The notes under the pieces were generated by a model. It was not told the DNA's origin. It made no database searches and was given only the letters and a program-made list of their open reading frames with translations. Both the position numbers and the translations under genes were made by a program. This document shows positions 15,472 to 23,386 of a DNA stretch of 64,000 bases, one piece after another. This stretch comes from Arcobacter venerupis (GTDB taxonomy: Bacteria; Campylobacterota; Campylobacteria; Campylobacterales; Arcobacteraceae). Positions within the stretch are counted from its first letter, which is position 1; every line of letters starts with the position of its first letter. The DNA lies in assembly GCF_013201665.1 (NCBI RefSeq), contig NZ_CP053840.1, positions 62,001-126,000 of the forward strand, written 5' to 3'.

Positions 15472-16685
15472 GAAGCTACTGTTTTTGCTGGAAGTTTAGA
15501 AATAAACTCTTCAATAGACAAAGCAACTCTTTTAGAAAAGGCAACAGCTTCTACAACAGTTCTGGCACCGGTAACCACATCACCAGAAGCAAATACACCA
15601 CGTCTAGCTGTTATTCCATTTTCATCACTTTGTAGTAGTCCATTTTCGCCTAAAGATAATCCAGTATTATTTCTTACAATTAAATCCCTTGCTGTTTGAC
15701 TAATTGCAATTAATATAGAATCAGCTTCTTCAAAACTTTCTCTATTTACTTCTTGATCTGTTGTCATATATCTAATGCCTTTTTCTGTTAGTTCTAAAGG
15801 TAATTTGTGAAGATTGAATTTTACACCATCTATTTTTGCATGGTCAATTTCCATTTTTTCTGCATGCATATCTTCTTCACCTTTTCTATACATTAGTGAA
15901 ACATCATTTGCACCATTTCTAATGGCAGTTCTTGCAACATCCATGGCAACATTTCCAGCACCAATTACAACAACTTTTTTGCCTAAATCGTAAGCTTTTG
16001 GAGTTTTTAGATAATCAATCGCAAAGTGAACATTTCCAAGACTTTCGCCTTTGATTCCTAGTTTTTTAGGTGCCCAAACACCTGTTCCTATAAATATCGC
16101 ATCAAAGCCATCTCTTTGTAAATCATCAAGGGTGATATTTTTCCCAATCATGATATTTTTTCTAATCTTAACCCCTATTTTTTTTAGCTTATCTTCTATT
16201 GTGTCTAAGATAGTTTTGTCAAGTCTAAAATCAGGAATACCATATCTTAAAACACCGCCGATTTGGTTGTTCCCTTCATACATAGTTACATTGTAACCTT
16301 TTATAGCCATTATCATTGCAAGACTAATTCCAGCAGGTCCTGAGCCAATGATTGCTATGTTTCTACCCTTTTGAATTGGTTTTTCAAACTCCCTATAATT
16401 CATATAATAAGTTGAGATATAGTTTTCTATTCCACCTACATTTACGGGAGTCGATTTTTTATTTAAAACACAATGTCCTTCACAATGCTTTTCATGTGGA
16501 CAAACTAAAGAACAAACAATTGATAAAGGATTATTATCAAATACTAATTTCCCTGCTTCTTTGATATTTCCACTTAAAAAAAGTCTAATCATTTCTGCAA
16601 TTGGAGTGCTAACAGGACAACCTGTTTGACACTTAGGTTTTTTACAATCTAGACAAGTTTGCGCTGAATTTATTATATGTTGCAT
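15468..16685 (-). CDS. GltD-like NAD(P)H oxidoreductase (glutamate synthase small-subunit family)
   Basis: 405 residues. The N-terminus has the paired cysteine clusters of the GltD/DPD family (CLDCKKPKCQTGCPV, then CSLVCPHEKHCEGHC), which bind two [4Fe-4S] centres. A FAD dinucleotide fold follows (GSGPAGISLAM near 114), and an NAD(P) fold (GAGNVAMDVAR near 245). The final ASGDVVTGARTVVEAVAFS is the FAD-binding end. No glutamate synthase large subunit is nearby, so it may donate electrons from NAD(P)H to another partner, and its position beside the hcp locus makes Hcp one candidate. That link is only positional. Confidence 0.88.
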   Translation of the reverse strand: MQHIINSAQTCLDCKKPKCQTGCPVSTPIAEMIRLFLSGNIKEAGKLVFDNNPLSIVCSLVCPHEKHCEGHCVLNKKSTPVNVGGIENYISTYYMNYREFEKPIQKGRNIAIIGSGPAGISLAMIMAIKGYNVTMYEGNNQIGGVLRYGIPDFRLDKTILDTIEDKLKKIGVKIRKNIMIGKNITLDDLQRDGFDAIFIGTGVWAPKKLGIKGESLGNVHFAIDYLKTPKAYDLGKKVVVIGAGNVAMDVARTAIRNGANDVSLMYRKGEEDMHAEKMEIDHAKIDGVKFNLHKLPLELTEKGIRYMTTDQEVNRESFEEADSILIAISQTARDLIVRNNTGLSLGENGLLQSDENGITARRGVFASGDVVTGARTVVEAVAFSKRVALSIEEFISKLPAKTVAS

Positions 16686-16862
16686 TTTATACTCTTTTTG
16701 TTTTGTATGTAATTATAACAAATTAATTAATCTATTAAAATAATTTAAATATAGCAAGCAATTTTCTAGTTATTTCTTCACTAATTAAGTATAATATTCA
16801 ACTTTAAATAAATAGTTATTAAACAACTAACATAATAAAAATAATTATATAAAAGGATGGTG

Positions 16863-17888
16863 ATGTCTCTTGTTAAAAAGGTAGTTTTCTTGGTAGTTTT
16901 ATTGCTTGGATTTATAGTATATTCTGTTTATACATTTGATTATGATACAGCTTTAAATACTAATTCAGCAGTTTCAAATTCTGAAAAAATACAAAATAAA
17001 GTTTCCCAAATAGGCTTTGTTGATAAAATTATTAATATGTTTGATTCTTCTGATGATACACAAACTAAACCTTTTAGTTTTGTTTTAACTAAAAAAGATG
17101 GAATGCTAGTTATGGATGGTATTTTTTCAAGTGAAGATGATACAAAAAAAATATCAGATATTTTAAATATTAATCGTGATGGTGAATATACTTATGAAGA
17201 GGATATATCAATTGACGAAGATTTAATAAGTAAAATTGCTAATTTAATTACACCTTTAAAAGATTTTTTTGAAGATGGGGCAAAACTATCAATTATAAAT
17301 AATGAAGTTTTTTTATCAGGGGAATTAAAAGATCCAAATTATTCTTCATTATTAGAAACAATGATTTCAAGATTAGATATTAATATAATAGAAGATATAA
17401 AAATATCAAATCCTATACTTGTAAGTGAATCAACTTCTTTAGAGAACAATGAATCAATCTTAAACACTGAATTACCTAATGATAAAACTGTTAATGCTAA
17501 TAATAAAAAATCTTTGAATATTCAAGAGATACAAGCAAATATAAATAAATTATTAGCAGATAAAAAAATTACATTTGAAAGAAGAAGTACTTCTGTTACT
17601 GAGGATTCTTATTCAACATTAACAAAAATCTCACAGATAATGAAAGAAAATAAGAGTTTAAAAATTGAAATAGCCGGACATACTGATTCAAGAGGTGAAA
17701 AGGCATTAAATAAACAGATTTCTCAAGAAAGAGCAAATAGTGTTAAAAATGTTTTAGTGTCTTTAGGCATCCCCTCAGATAGTTTAACTGCAGTTGGTTA
17801 TGGTGAAGAACTTCCTCTTGTTAAAGATGATGAAAACGGATTATCAGAAATTAACAGAAGAGTTGAATTTAATATTATAGGAGAATAA
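16863..17888 (+). CDS. OmpA-family peptidoglycan-binding protein with N-terminal membrane anchor
   Basis: 341 residues from the ATG at 16863. The earlier in-frame ATG at 16857 touches the AAAAGG ribosome binding site, so the later one fits better. One N-terminal membrane helix (VVFLVVLLLGFIVYSVYTF) is followed by a periplasmic region with weakly repeated segments, then an OmpA domain at about 225-341: IEIAGHTDSRG, RANSVKNVLVSLGI and GYGEELPL...INRRVEF carry the diaminopimelate-binding Asp and Arg. A TATAAT at 16790-16795 could be its promoter. The HhH membrane protein gene follows after 3 bases, indicating one operon. Confidence 0.88.
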   Translation: MSLVKKVVFLVVLLLGFIVYSVYTFDYDTALNTNSAVSNSEKIQNKVSQIGFVDKIINMFDSSDDTQTKPFSFVLTKKDGMLVMDGIFSSEDDTKKISDILNINRDGEYTYEEDISIDEDLISKIANLITPLKDFFEDGAKLSIINNEVFLSGELKDPNYSSLLETMISRLDINIIEDIKISNPILVSESTSLENNESILNTELPNDKTVNANNKKSLNIQEIQANINKLLADKKITFERRSTSVTEDSYSTLTKISQIMKENKSLKIEIAGHTDSRGEKALNKQISQERANSVKNVLVSLGIPSDSLTAVGYGEELPLVKDDENGLSEINRRVEFNIIGE

Positions 17889-17891
17889 AAA

Positions 17892-18374
17892 ATGTTTGAA
17901 ATTGCATCATTAATTGTTGTGAACTTGTTGCTTGCTGGAATTATAGGATTTATTATAGGTTATCTAGTTGGTAGAACTAATTCTCCGAAAATTAAATCAA
18001 TAAAGAATAATAATAGCGATGAACCAAGAGATGAAAAAGTAAGACATTCTATAAACCCAATTTTTAAAAAGAATTCGACTTTAGATTTTAAACCACTTAT
18101 TTTAACTTGTCCAAAGTTATCTGGAAAAGATGCTTTAACAAAAATTAAAGGTATAAATAAAAAGATTGAGAATGATTTGAATAACTTAGGTATTTATCAT
18201 TTTGAACAAATTTCAAAATGGTCAAATAAAAATTCTGAATGGATTGAAGAGTTTTTATTGCTTCCTGGAATTGCAAGAGGTAATCAATGGGTTGAACAAG
18301 CCAAAATCTTATGTTCAGGTAGAAATACTCCTTATAGTTTGCAAGTTGAAAATGGTGAAATTGAAGTAGATTAA
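17892..18374 (+). CDS. membrane-anchored protein with helix-hairpin-helix-like domain
   Basis: 160 residues. One N-terminal membrane helix (about 5-28, IVVNLLLAGIIGFIIGYLVG), a basic linker, then a domain with LTKIKGINKKIENDLNNLGIYHFEQISKWS, the [KI]-x-GI-(G/N)-x-x-x-x-x-L-x-x-x-GI pattern of the helix-hairpin-helix fold seen in 'flap endonuclease-1-like 5-prime DNA nuclease' annotations. In other genomes such domains often sit in membrane proteins of unknown role. It is translated directly after the OmpA-like gene (3-base gap), suggesting an envelope function rather than DNA repair. Confidence 0.75.
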   Translation: MFEIASLIVVNLLLAGIIGFIIGYLVGRTNSPKIKSIKNNNSDEPRDEKVRHSINPIFKKNSTLDFKPLILTCPKLSGKDALTKIKGINKKIENDLNNLGIYHFEQISKWSNKNSEWIEEFLLLPGIARGNQWVEQAKILCSGRNTPYSLQVENGEIEVD

Positions 18375-18387
18375 GTTTTAATCTACT
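18365..18387. terminator. bidirectional terminator
   Basis: 10-bp stem AGTAGATTAA / TTAATCTACT with a 3-base loop, followed on the plus strand by CTTTTATTTTT, between convergent genes. The stem overlaps the last codons of the HhH gene. Confidence 0.75.
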
Positions 18388-19369
18388 CTTTTATTTTTAC
18401 TACATATCTTCCTACTGCTTTTCCTGATAAAAGAAGCTCATAAGCAGATTTTATTTCATATAATGAAATTTCATTTACTATTGTATTTAGACTATTAATT
18501 TTCCATCTACTAGCTAGTTTTTCCCAAGCAGCTTGTTTTTTTTCTAATTTACACTCAACTGAATCAATTCCTATTAGTCTTACACCTCTTAAAATAAACG
18601 GAAATACATTTGTATTTAATTCAAAAGAAGATGTTAACCCACAACACGTTACTATTCCATCATATTTTACTTGTTTAAGTGCATTTGCTAATATTTTTCC
18701 ACCAACTGTATCAATTACTCCTGAGTATTTTTCACTTAACATTGGCTTTGTAGATTCTTCTTCAAATTCTTCTCTTGAAATTACTTCATTTGCACCGATT
18801 TTTTTCAAGAATTCAACTCTTTCTTTTTTCCCTGAAATGGCAGTTATTGTATAACCCAATTTACTTAAAATCGCTATTGCAATTGAACCTACTCCACCTG
18901 TTGCACCTGTAACTAAAATATCTCCACTTTCTGGTTTTATTCCATTTTCAATTAACTCATTTACACTAAGAGCTGCTGTTAATCCAGCTGTTCCAAAAGT
19001 CATAATTTCTTTATCTGAAACAGAATCAGGAATTCGAGCAACCCAAGATGCAGGTATTTTTACAAATTGAGCATGACCTCCATTTGAATTCATCCCCATA
19101 TCATAACCAGTTACTAAAACTCTCTCACCTACTTTAAAAATTGGTGAAGTTGATTCATAAACAGTTCCCGCAACATCAATTCCTGTAACATGTGGGAAAT
19201 TTTTAGTGATTCCTGGATTTCCCATAGCACTTAAGGCATCTTTATAATTTAGTGAAGAGTACGTAACTTTTATTACAACTTCATTCTCTTCACATTTTGG
19301 AGTTTTTATATCTTGGACGTCTGATACAAACTCATCCTCTCCAACTTTTTCAACTACAAAAGCTTTCAT
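18383..19369 (-). CDS. YhdH/YhfP-type quinone oxidoreductase (acryloyl-CoA reductase family)
   Basis: 328-residue medium-chain dehydrogenase without catalytic zinc ligands. Recognisable blocks are YSSLNYKDALSAMGNPG, PHVTGIDVAGTV, the nucleotide-binding VTGATGGVGSIAIAIL (about 152-167), and the terminal GKAVGRYVVKI. The subfamily includes E. coli AcuI, an NADPH-dependent acryloyl-CoA reductase that detoxifies acrylate-derived CoA esters. Length fits. Convergent with the HhH gene; the TonB gene lies downstream in transcription terms on the other side and is probably separate (69-base gap). Confidence 0.9.
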   Translation of the reverse strand: MKAFVVEKVGEDEFVSDVQDIKTPKCEENEVVIKVTYSSLNYKDALSAMGNPGITKNFPHVTGIDVAGTVYESTSPIFKVGERVLVTGYDMGMNSNGGHAQFVKIPASWVARIPDSVSDKEIMTFGTAGLTAALSVNELIENGIKPESGDILVTGATGGVGSIAIAILSKLGYTITAISGKKERVEFLKKIGANEVISREEFEEESTKPMLSEKYSGVIDTVGGKILANALKQVKYDGIVTCCGLTSSFELNTNVFPFILRGVRLIGIDSVECKLEKKQAAWEKLASRWKINSLNTIVNEISLYEIKSAYELLLSGKAVGRYVVKIKE

Positions 19370-19438
19370 TTATTTCCTTTTTCCTATTTGTATTTATACT
19401 TTAGCTAAAATATTGTAAAAGCTAAATAACATTTTGTA

Positions 19439-20143
19439 TTAATTTATTACAACAAATTCTAATGGAACATCAAAATCCATATACTCTTTATTTATATCTT
19501 TATCAAATGCTTTATATGCTTTTGTCTCATATAAAGCTCTTAAAGCTGCTTCATCTAATCTTTTGATATTACATGAGCTTTTTAGTTTTATGTTCTCAAA
19601 TAGACCATTCTTTTGCACTCTAAAGCTAATTATTACTTTTCCTTCTTCTTTTAATTTTCTTGAAATTACAGGATAGCTTTTATTTTTATTTATCTCTTGT
19701 CGTAACTGCATCATATAGTTTTGAATAAAGAGTTTTTCTTTATTTATTTGATCTTGTGTGATTAAATTTTCTTTTATCTCGTTTTGATTTTTTGTATGGC
19801 TATTTTCTACTTCTTTTACTTCTTGAGTTATATTTTTCTCAGAATTTTCTTTTGAAATAAGTGGAGTTATATTAGGTTTTGTAACTTCTTTTTTGACTTG
19901 AACAGTTTTTTCTATTTGTTTTATAGTTTTAGTTTCATTTTTAGGTTTTGTAATCTCTCTTTGAGTTATAGCTTCTTGATTTAATACTTCTTTTTTTGTT
20001 TGAGTTTTTGAAAGTTGTAATGAAATAAAAGTACTCTTTTGTTGTTGATTTTGCTCTATTTTATCTGTTTTTAAAAAATTGATAAGTACAAAGTGAGCTG
20101 TTGAAACTAAAATAAAACTAAGAGTAATTATAAATTTATTCAT
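19439..20143 (-). CDS. TonB-family energy transducer
   Basis: 234 residues: N-terminal membrane helix (FIITLSFILVSTAHFVLINFL), a long Lys/Glu/Thr-rich periplasmic spacer (about 30-140), then a C-terminal TonB domain starting at SYPVISRKLKEEGKVIISFRV and ending YMDFDVPLEFVVI. TonB transmits the proton-motive force to outer membrane receptors. No ExbB, ExbD or receptor gene is in this window. The spacer is unusually poor in proline compared with E. coli TonB. Follows gpsA by 9 bases in the same direction, so it probably shares its transcript. Confidence 0.85.
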   Translation of the reverse strand: MNKFIITLSFILVSTAHFVLINFLKTDKIEQNQQQKSTFISLQLSKTQTKKEVLNQEAITQREITKPKNETKTIKQIEKTVQVKKEVTKPNITPLISKENSEKNITQEVKEVENSHTKNQNEIKENLITQDQINKEKLFIQNYMMQLRQEINKNKSYPVISRKLKEEGKVIISFRVQKNGLFENIKLKSSCNIKRLDEAALRALYETKAYKAFDKDINKEYMDFDVPLEFVVIN

Positions 20144-20152
20144 AATTTATAA

Positions 20153-21049
20153 TTAATGTTTTAATAAATCTTTTAAACTATCTTTTGGATTTTTACCATC
20201 TAATATAAGTTTCACTTCATTTGCAATTGGTGTATATATTTCATGTTTAATTGATAGGTTATATATAGCATCGGCTGTTTTAATACCCTCTGCAACTTCA
20301 CCTAAATCTTTTAAAATTTCATTAATTTTTTTATTTGAAGCAAGACCAAGTCCTACTCTATAGTTTCTACTCATTGTAGAGTTCGCAGTCAAAAACAAAT
20401 CTCCTGCTCCACTTAAACCTAAAAAAGTTGATTTTTTTGAGCCAAAGAATCTACCAAATCTCTCCATTTCAACTAATCCTCTTGCTATTAATGAAGCTTG
20501 AGCATTTTTACCGAGATGTAATCCCTCACAAATTCCACTTGCAATTGCTAAAACATTTTTATATGCACCGGCAACTTCTGCTCCAATAACATCAGAACTA
20601 TAATAAGTTTTAATAAAAGTTGGGAAAAAAGCAGAGAATTTTTTAAAAAGTTTCTTTGAATCTGAATTTAAAACTAAAGCACAAGGTAAACCTTGAATAA
20701 CTTCAGCTGCAAATGATGGTCCAGAAATAAATCCTATATTTTTATTTGGAACAAATTCAGCATAAATTTCATTTAAAAACTCTCCACTTGAAGCTTCAAT
20801 ACCTTTTGAAGCAACAAGAATTTTTTGTCCTTTAAAAATAAAATTCTCTTTTAACCAAGCTCTAATTTCTTGAGCAGGAATGGCAATTATTAAATATTCA
20901 CACTCTAAAGCAGTTTTCAAATCAACGAAGTTTTTTATATCTCTTGGTGTTCTTGATGTTATAAAAGCTTCTTGTTTTTGACTAAGTGCAAAATGAAGAG
21001 CTTGTCCCCATTTCCCTGCACCTATAACTGCAATAGAGTTGTTTTTCAT
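20153..21049 (-). CDS. gpsA: NAD(P)-dependent glycerol-3-phosphate dehydrogenase
   Basis: Reduces dihydroxyacetone phosphate to sn-glycerol 3-phosphate for phospholipid synthesis. Motifs: IAVIGAGKWGQAL (nucleotide binding), GFISGPSFAAEV, GAYKNVLAIASGICEGLHLG with the catalytic lysine, GLSGAGDLFLTANS and SRNYRVGLGL. 298 residues is slightly shorter than the E. coli enzyme (339) but usual for this phylum. The start ATG overlaps the gatB stop by one base, so translation is coupled to gatB. Confidence 0.96.
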   Translation of the reverse strand: MKNNSIAVIGAGKWGQALHFALSQKQEAFITSRTPRDIKNFVDLKTALECEYLIIAIPAQEIRAWLKENFIFKGQKILVASKGIEASSGEFLNEIYAEFVPNKNIGFISGPSFAAEVIQGLPCALVLNSDSKKLFKKFSAFFPTFIKTYYSSDVIGAEVAGAYKNVLAIASGICEGLHLGKNAQASLIARGLVEMERFGRFFGSKKSTFLGLSGAGDLFLTANSTMSRNYRVGLGLASNKKINEILKDLGEVAEGIKTADAIYNLSIKHEIYTPIANEVKLILDGKNPKDSLKDLLKH

Positions 21050-22476
21050 TAAGATAATCTTTGTTTTAATAGGTCATTTACTTTAGCAGGATTTGCACTA
21101 CCTTTTGATTCTTTCATAGTTTGACCTACAAAGAAACCAAATAGTTTATCTTTACCTGATTTATATTCAGATACTTTATCTTGATTTGCAGCAAGTATTG
21201 TATCAATAATAGTTAATAGTGCACCATCATCAGATACTTGTTTAAGTCCTAATTTTTCAATAGCTGAATCAACATCTGTTGATTCATTTTCTATTAGGAA
21301 ATCTAGTACTTCTTTTGCTGCTTTTCCTGAAATTGTATTATCTTCAATTCTTTTAACAATTGTTGCTAAAGTTTTTGCATCGATAATTGAATCTTCAAGT
21401 GAAGCGCCCTCTTTTAGTCTTGCAAGTAATTCAACAGTTAACCAAGTAACTGCATTTTTTGCACTAATTCCCTCAGACATCATTTCATCAAAATATTTAG
21501 CCATTTCCAAACTTGCTGTTATAACTGAAGCGTCATACTCTTTAAGTCCAAAATCTTTTACAAATCTCTCTTTTTTCTCATCTGGAAGTTCTGGAATTAC
21601 TGAATATTTAGCAAGCATTTCATCTGTAATAATTACGGGTAAAAGGTCTGGGTCTGGAAAATATCTGTAATCAGCAGCATCTTCTTTTCCTCTCATAGAT
21701 CTTGTTTCACCAGTATTTGGATCAAAAAGTCTTGTTTCTTGAACAATCTCTTTTGAATGAACTCCATCTTCCCATGCTTCAATATGTCTATTTACTTCAT
21801 AAGCAATTGCTTTTTCAATGAATTTAAATGAGTTCATATTTTTGATTTCACATCTAGTGTAAAGGTTTTTATCACCTTTTGGTCTAATAGAAACGTTTAC
21901 GTCACATCTAAAGCTTCCCTCTTGCATATTAGCGTCACTTATACCTAAATATCTTACAATTGAATGTAATTTTTTCAGGTATAAAACAGCTTCTTCTGCA
22001 CTTCTCATATCAGGTTCAGAAACGATTTCAAGTAGTGGAGTACCTGCTCTATTTAAATCAACCTGTGAAACACTTCCTGCATGGATATTTTTTCCTGCAT
22101 CATTTTCTAAGTGAGCTCTTGTAACTCCAATAGTTTTTTGTCTTCCATCTGGAAAATCAATTACTAATTCACCAAGTCCAACAACTGGAACTTCAAATTG
22201 AGAAATTTGATAACCACTTGGTAAATCTGGATAGAAGTAGTTTTTTCTATTAAATACTGATTTTTGATTTATTTGTGCTTTTAGTGCAGTTCCTAGCATA
22301 ATTGCTTTATGAACAGCTTCTTTATTTAGTACTGGAAGTGCTCCTGGTAATCCTAAACAAGTTGGACATACATTCGTGTTTGGTTCTTCTCCAAAACTCG
22401 TTGCACAAGAACAAAAAAGTTTACTATTAGTATTTAATTGAACATGTACTTCTAATCCTATAATAACTTCAAACAT
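21049..22476 (-). CDS. gatB: aspartyl/glutamyl-tRNA amidotransferase subunit B
   Basis: Part of GatCAB, which converts Glu-tRNA(Gln) and Asp-tRNA(Asn) to the amidated forms in organisms lacking the direct synthetase. [23 protein letters not shown] starts the kinase-like domain; the zinc cysteines are CSC and [20 protein letters not shown] and [12 protein letters not shown] are diagnostic. The C-terminal YqeY-like helical domain ends the protein. 475 residues, normal. gatA and gatC are not in the window. Together with gltX at 60828 it fits an organism using indirect Gln-tRNA synthesis. Confidence 0.97.
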   Translation of the reverse strand: MFEVIIGLEVHVQLNTNSKLFCSCATSFGEEPNTNVCPTCLGLPGALPVLNKEAVHKAIMLGTALKAQINQKSVFNRKNYFYPDLPSGYQISQFEVPVVGLGELVIDFPDGRQKTIGVTRAHLENDAGKNIHAGSVSQVDLNRAGTPLLEIVSEPDMRSAEEAVLYLKKLHSIVRYLGISDANMQEGSFRCDVNVSIRPKGDKNLYTRCEIKNMNSFKFIEKAIAYEVNRHIEAWEDGVHSKEIVQETRLFDPNTGETRSMRGKEDAADYRYFPDPDLLPVIITDEMLAKYSVIPELPDEKKERFVKDFGLKEYDASVITASLEMAKYFDEMMSEGISAKNAVTWLTVELLARLKEGASLEDSIIDAKTLATIVKRIEDNTISGKAAKEVLDFLIENESTDVDSAIEKLGLKQVSDDGALLTIIDTILAANQDKVSEYKSGKDKLFGFFVGQTMKESKGSANPAKVNDLLKQRLS

Positions 22477-22490
22477 ATTTTATATTCCCT

Positions 22491-23315
22491 TTATCTTACT
22501 ATTTTTATATCAGCTGTTAATTTCTCTTTTTCAAAGTAATCTTTTAGATATTTTTTTTCTCTTAAACTCATCATATCATTAAATATTTTTGCTTTAACGC
22601 TTTCAAAATTAAGTGAAGTTGTTCCTTCTTTTCTTGTTACAAACAAAGAAATGAATTGTTTATTAGCTGTAAAAATTGGAGTGAAACTATTTGTTTTAGT
22701 TTCATTTAATAAATATTGCATTTGAGGTTGTAATTTATCACTTGCTAATCTTACTGGCTCTCTTTCAACATCAGAAGGAAGAACCATTGGATTTTTTATT
22801 GCACTATTTAAAGAAGATTTATTTTTTGATGTATATTGAGTTACTTCATAAAATTTTGAAGTTGAAAATTGCTCTTTATTTTTTTCATAATATAGTTGCA
22901 TATCTTCTTCTGTAGCAATTGCAAGTTGACCTTTTACAATTTTTTGAATTAGTTTTTGTCTAATTACTGCATCTTTTGCTTCATCTTCAAAAGCTGTATA
23001 ATCTCCATATTTTTGTTTTACAACTGATTTAAATGTGTATATATCCATCCCATTAGCATTTGCTAATTTTTCAATGTAATCATTGATTTCAAAAATATCT
23101 GCACTGATGTTATTTTCTTTTATAGATTGTTCATATAGAGCTTTATCTATCAATAATCCAACAGCTTGATTTTTGCCTATTTTATTTACTGACATAGTAT
23201 TATCAATATCATAAATTGTAATTGGTTCATCATTAACAATTAAAGCAACACCATTTACCATACCTGCAAATGATATTCCTGAACTTACAAGTAGTGTTAA
23301 AAAAAGTTTGTACAT
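22491..23315 (-). CDS. SurA/PpiC-like periplasmic chaperone or peptidyl-prolyl isomerase, divergent
   Basis: 274 residues from the ATG at 23315, which has AAGGAA 6 bases upstream and begins a signal peptide (MYKLFLTLLVSSGISFA). The frame extends 36 bases upstream but that start lacks a ribosome binding site. After the signal, VNGVALIVNDEPITIYDID is the typical SurA N-terminal opening. Helical residues 40-150 match the SurA_N chaperone region. The remaining part (EVTQYTSKNKSSLNSAIK... VRLASDKL) is at the position of a parvulin domain but its signature is weak. Probably assists outer membrane protein folding. Followed by gatB after 14 bases. Confidence 0.8.
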   Translation of the reverse strand: MYKLFLTLLVSSGISFAGMVNGVALIVNDEPITIYDIDNTMSVNKIGKNQAVGLLIDKALYEQSIKENNISADIFEINDYIEKLANANGMDIYTFKSVVKQKYGDYTAFEDEAKDAVIRQKLIQKIVKGQLAIATEEDMQLYYEKNKEQFSTSKFYEVTQYTSKNKSSLNSAIKNPMVLPSDVEREPVRLASDKLQPQMQYLLNETKTNSFTPIFTANKQFISLFVTRKEGTTSLNFESVKAKIFNDMMSLREKKYLKDYFEKEKLTADIKIVR

Positions 23316-23386
23316 AGATTTTCCTTTTTCATAAAGCAGATATTTTACCAAAAAAATGGTAAATATCTGTTTTGTTGGAAAAAAGA

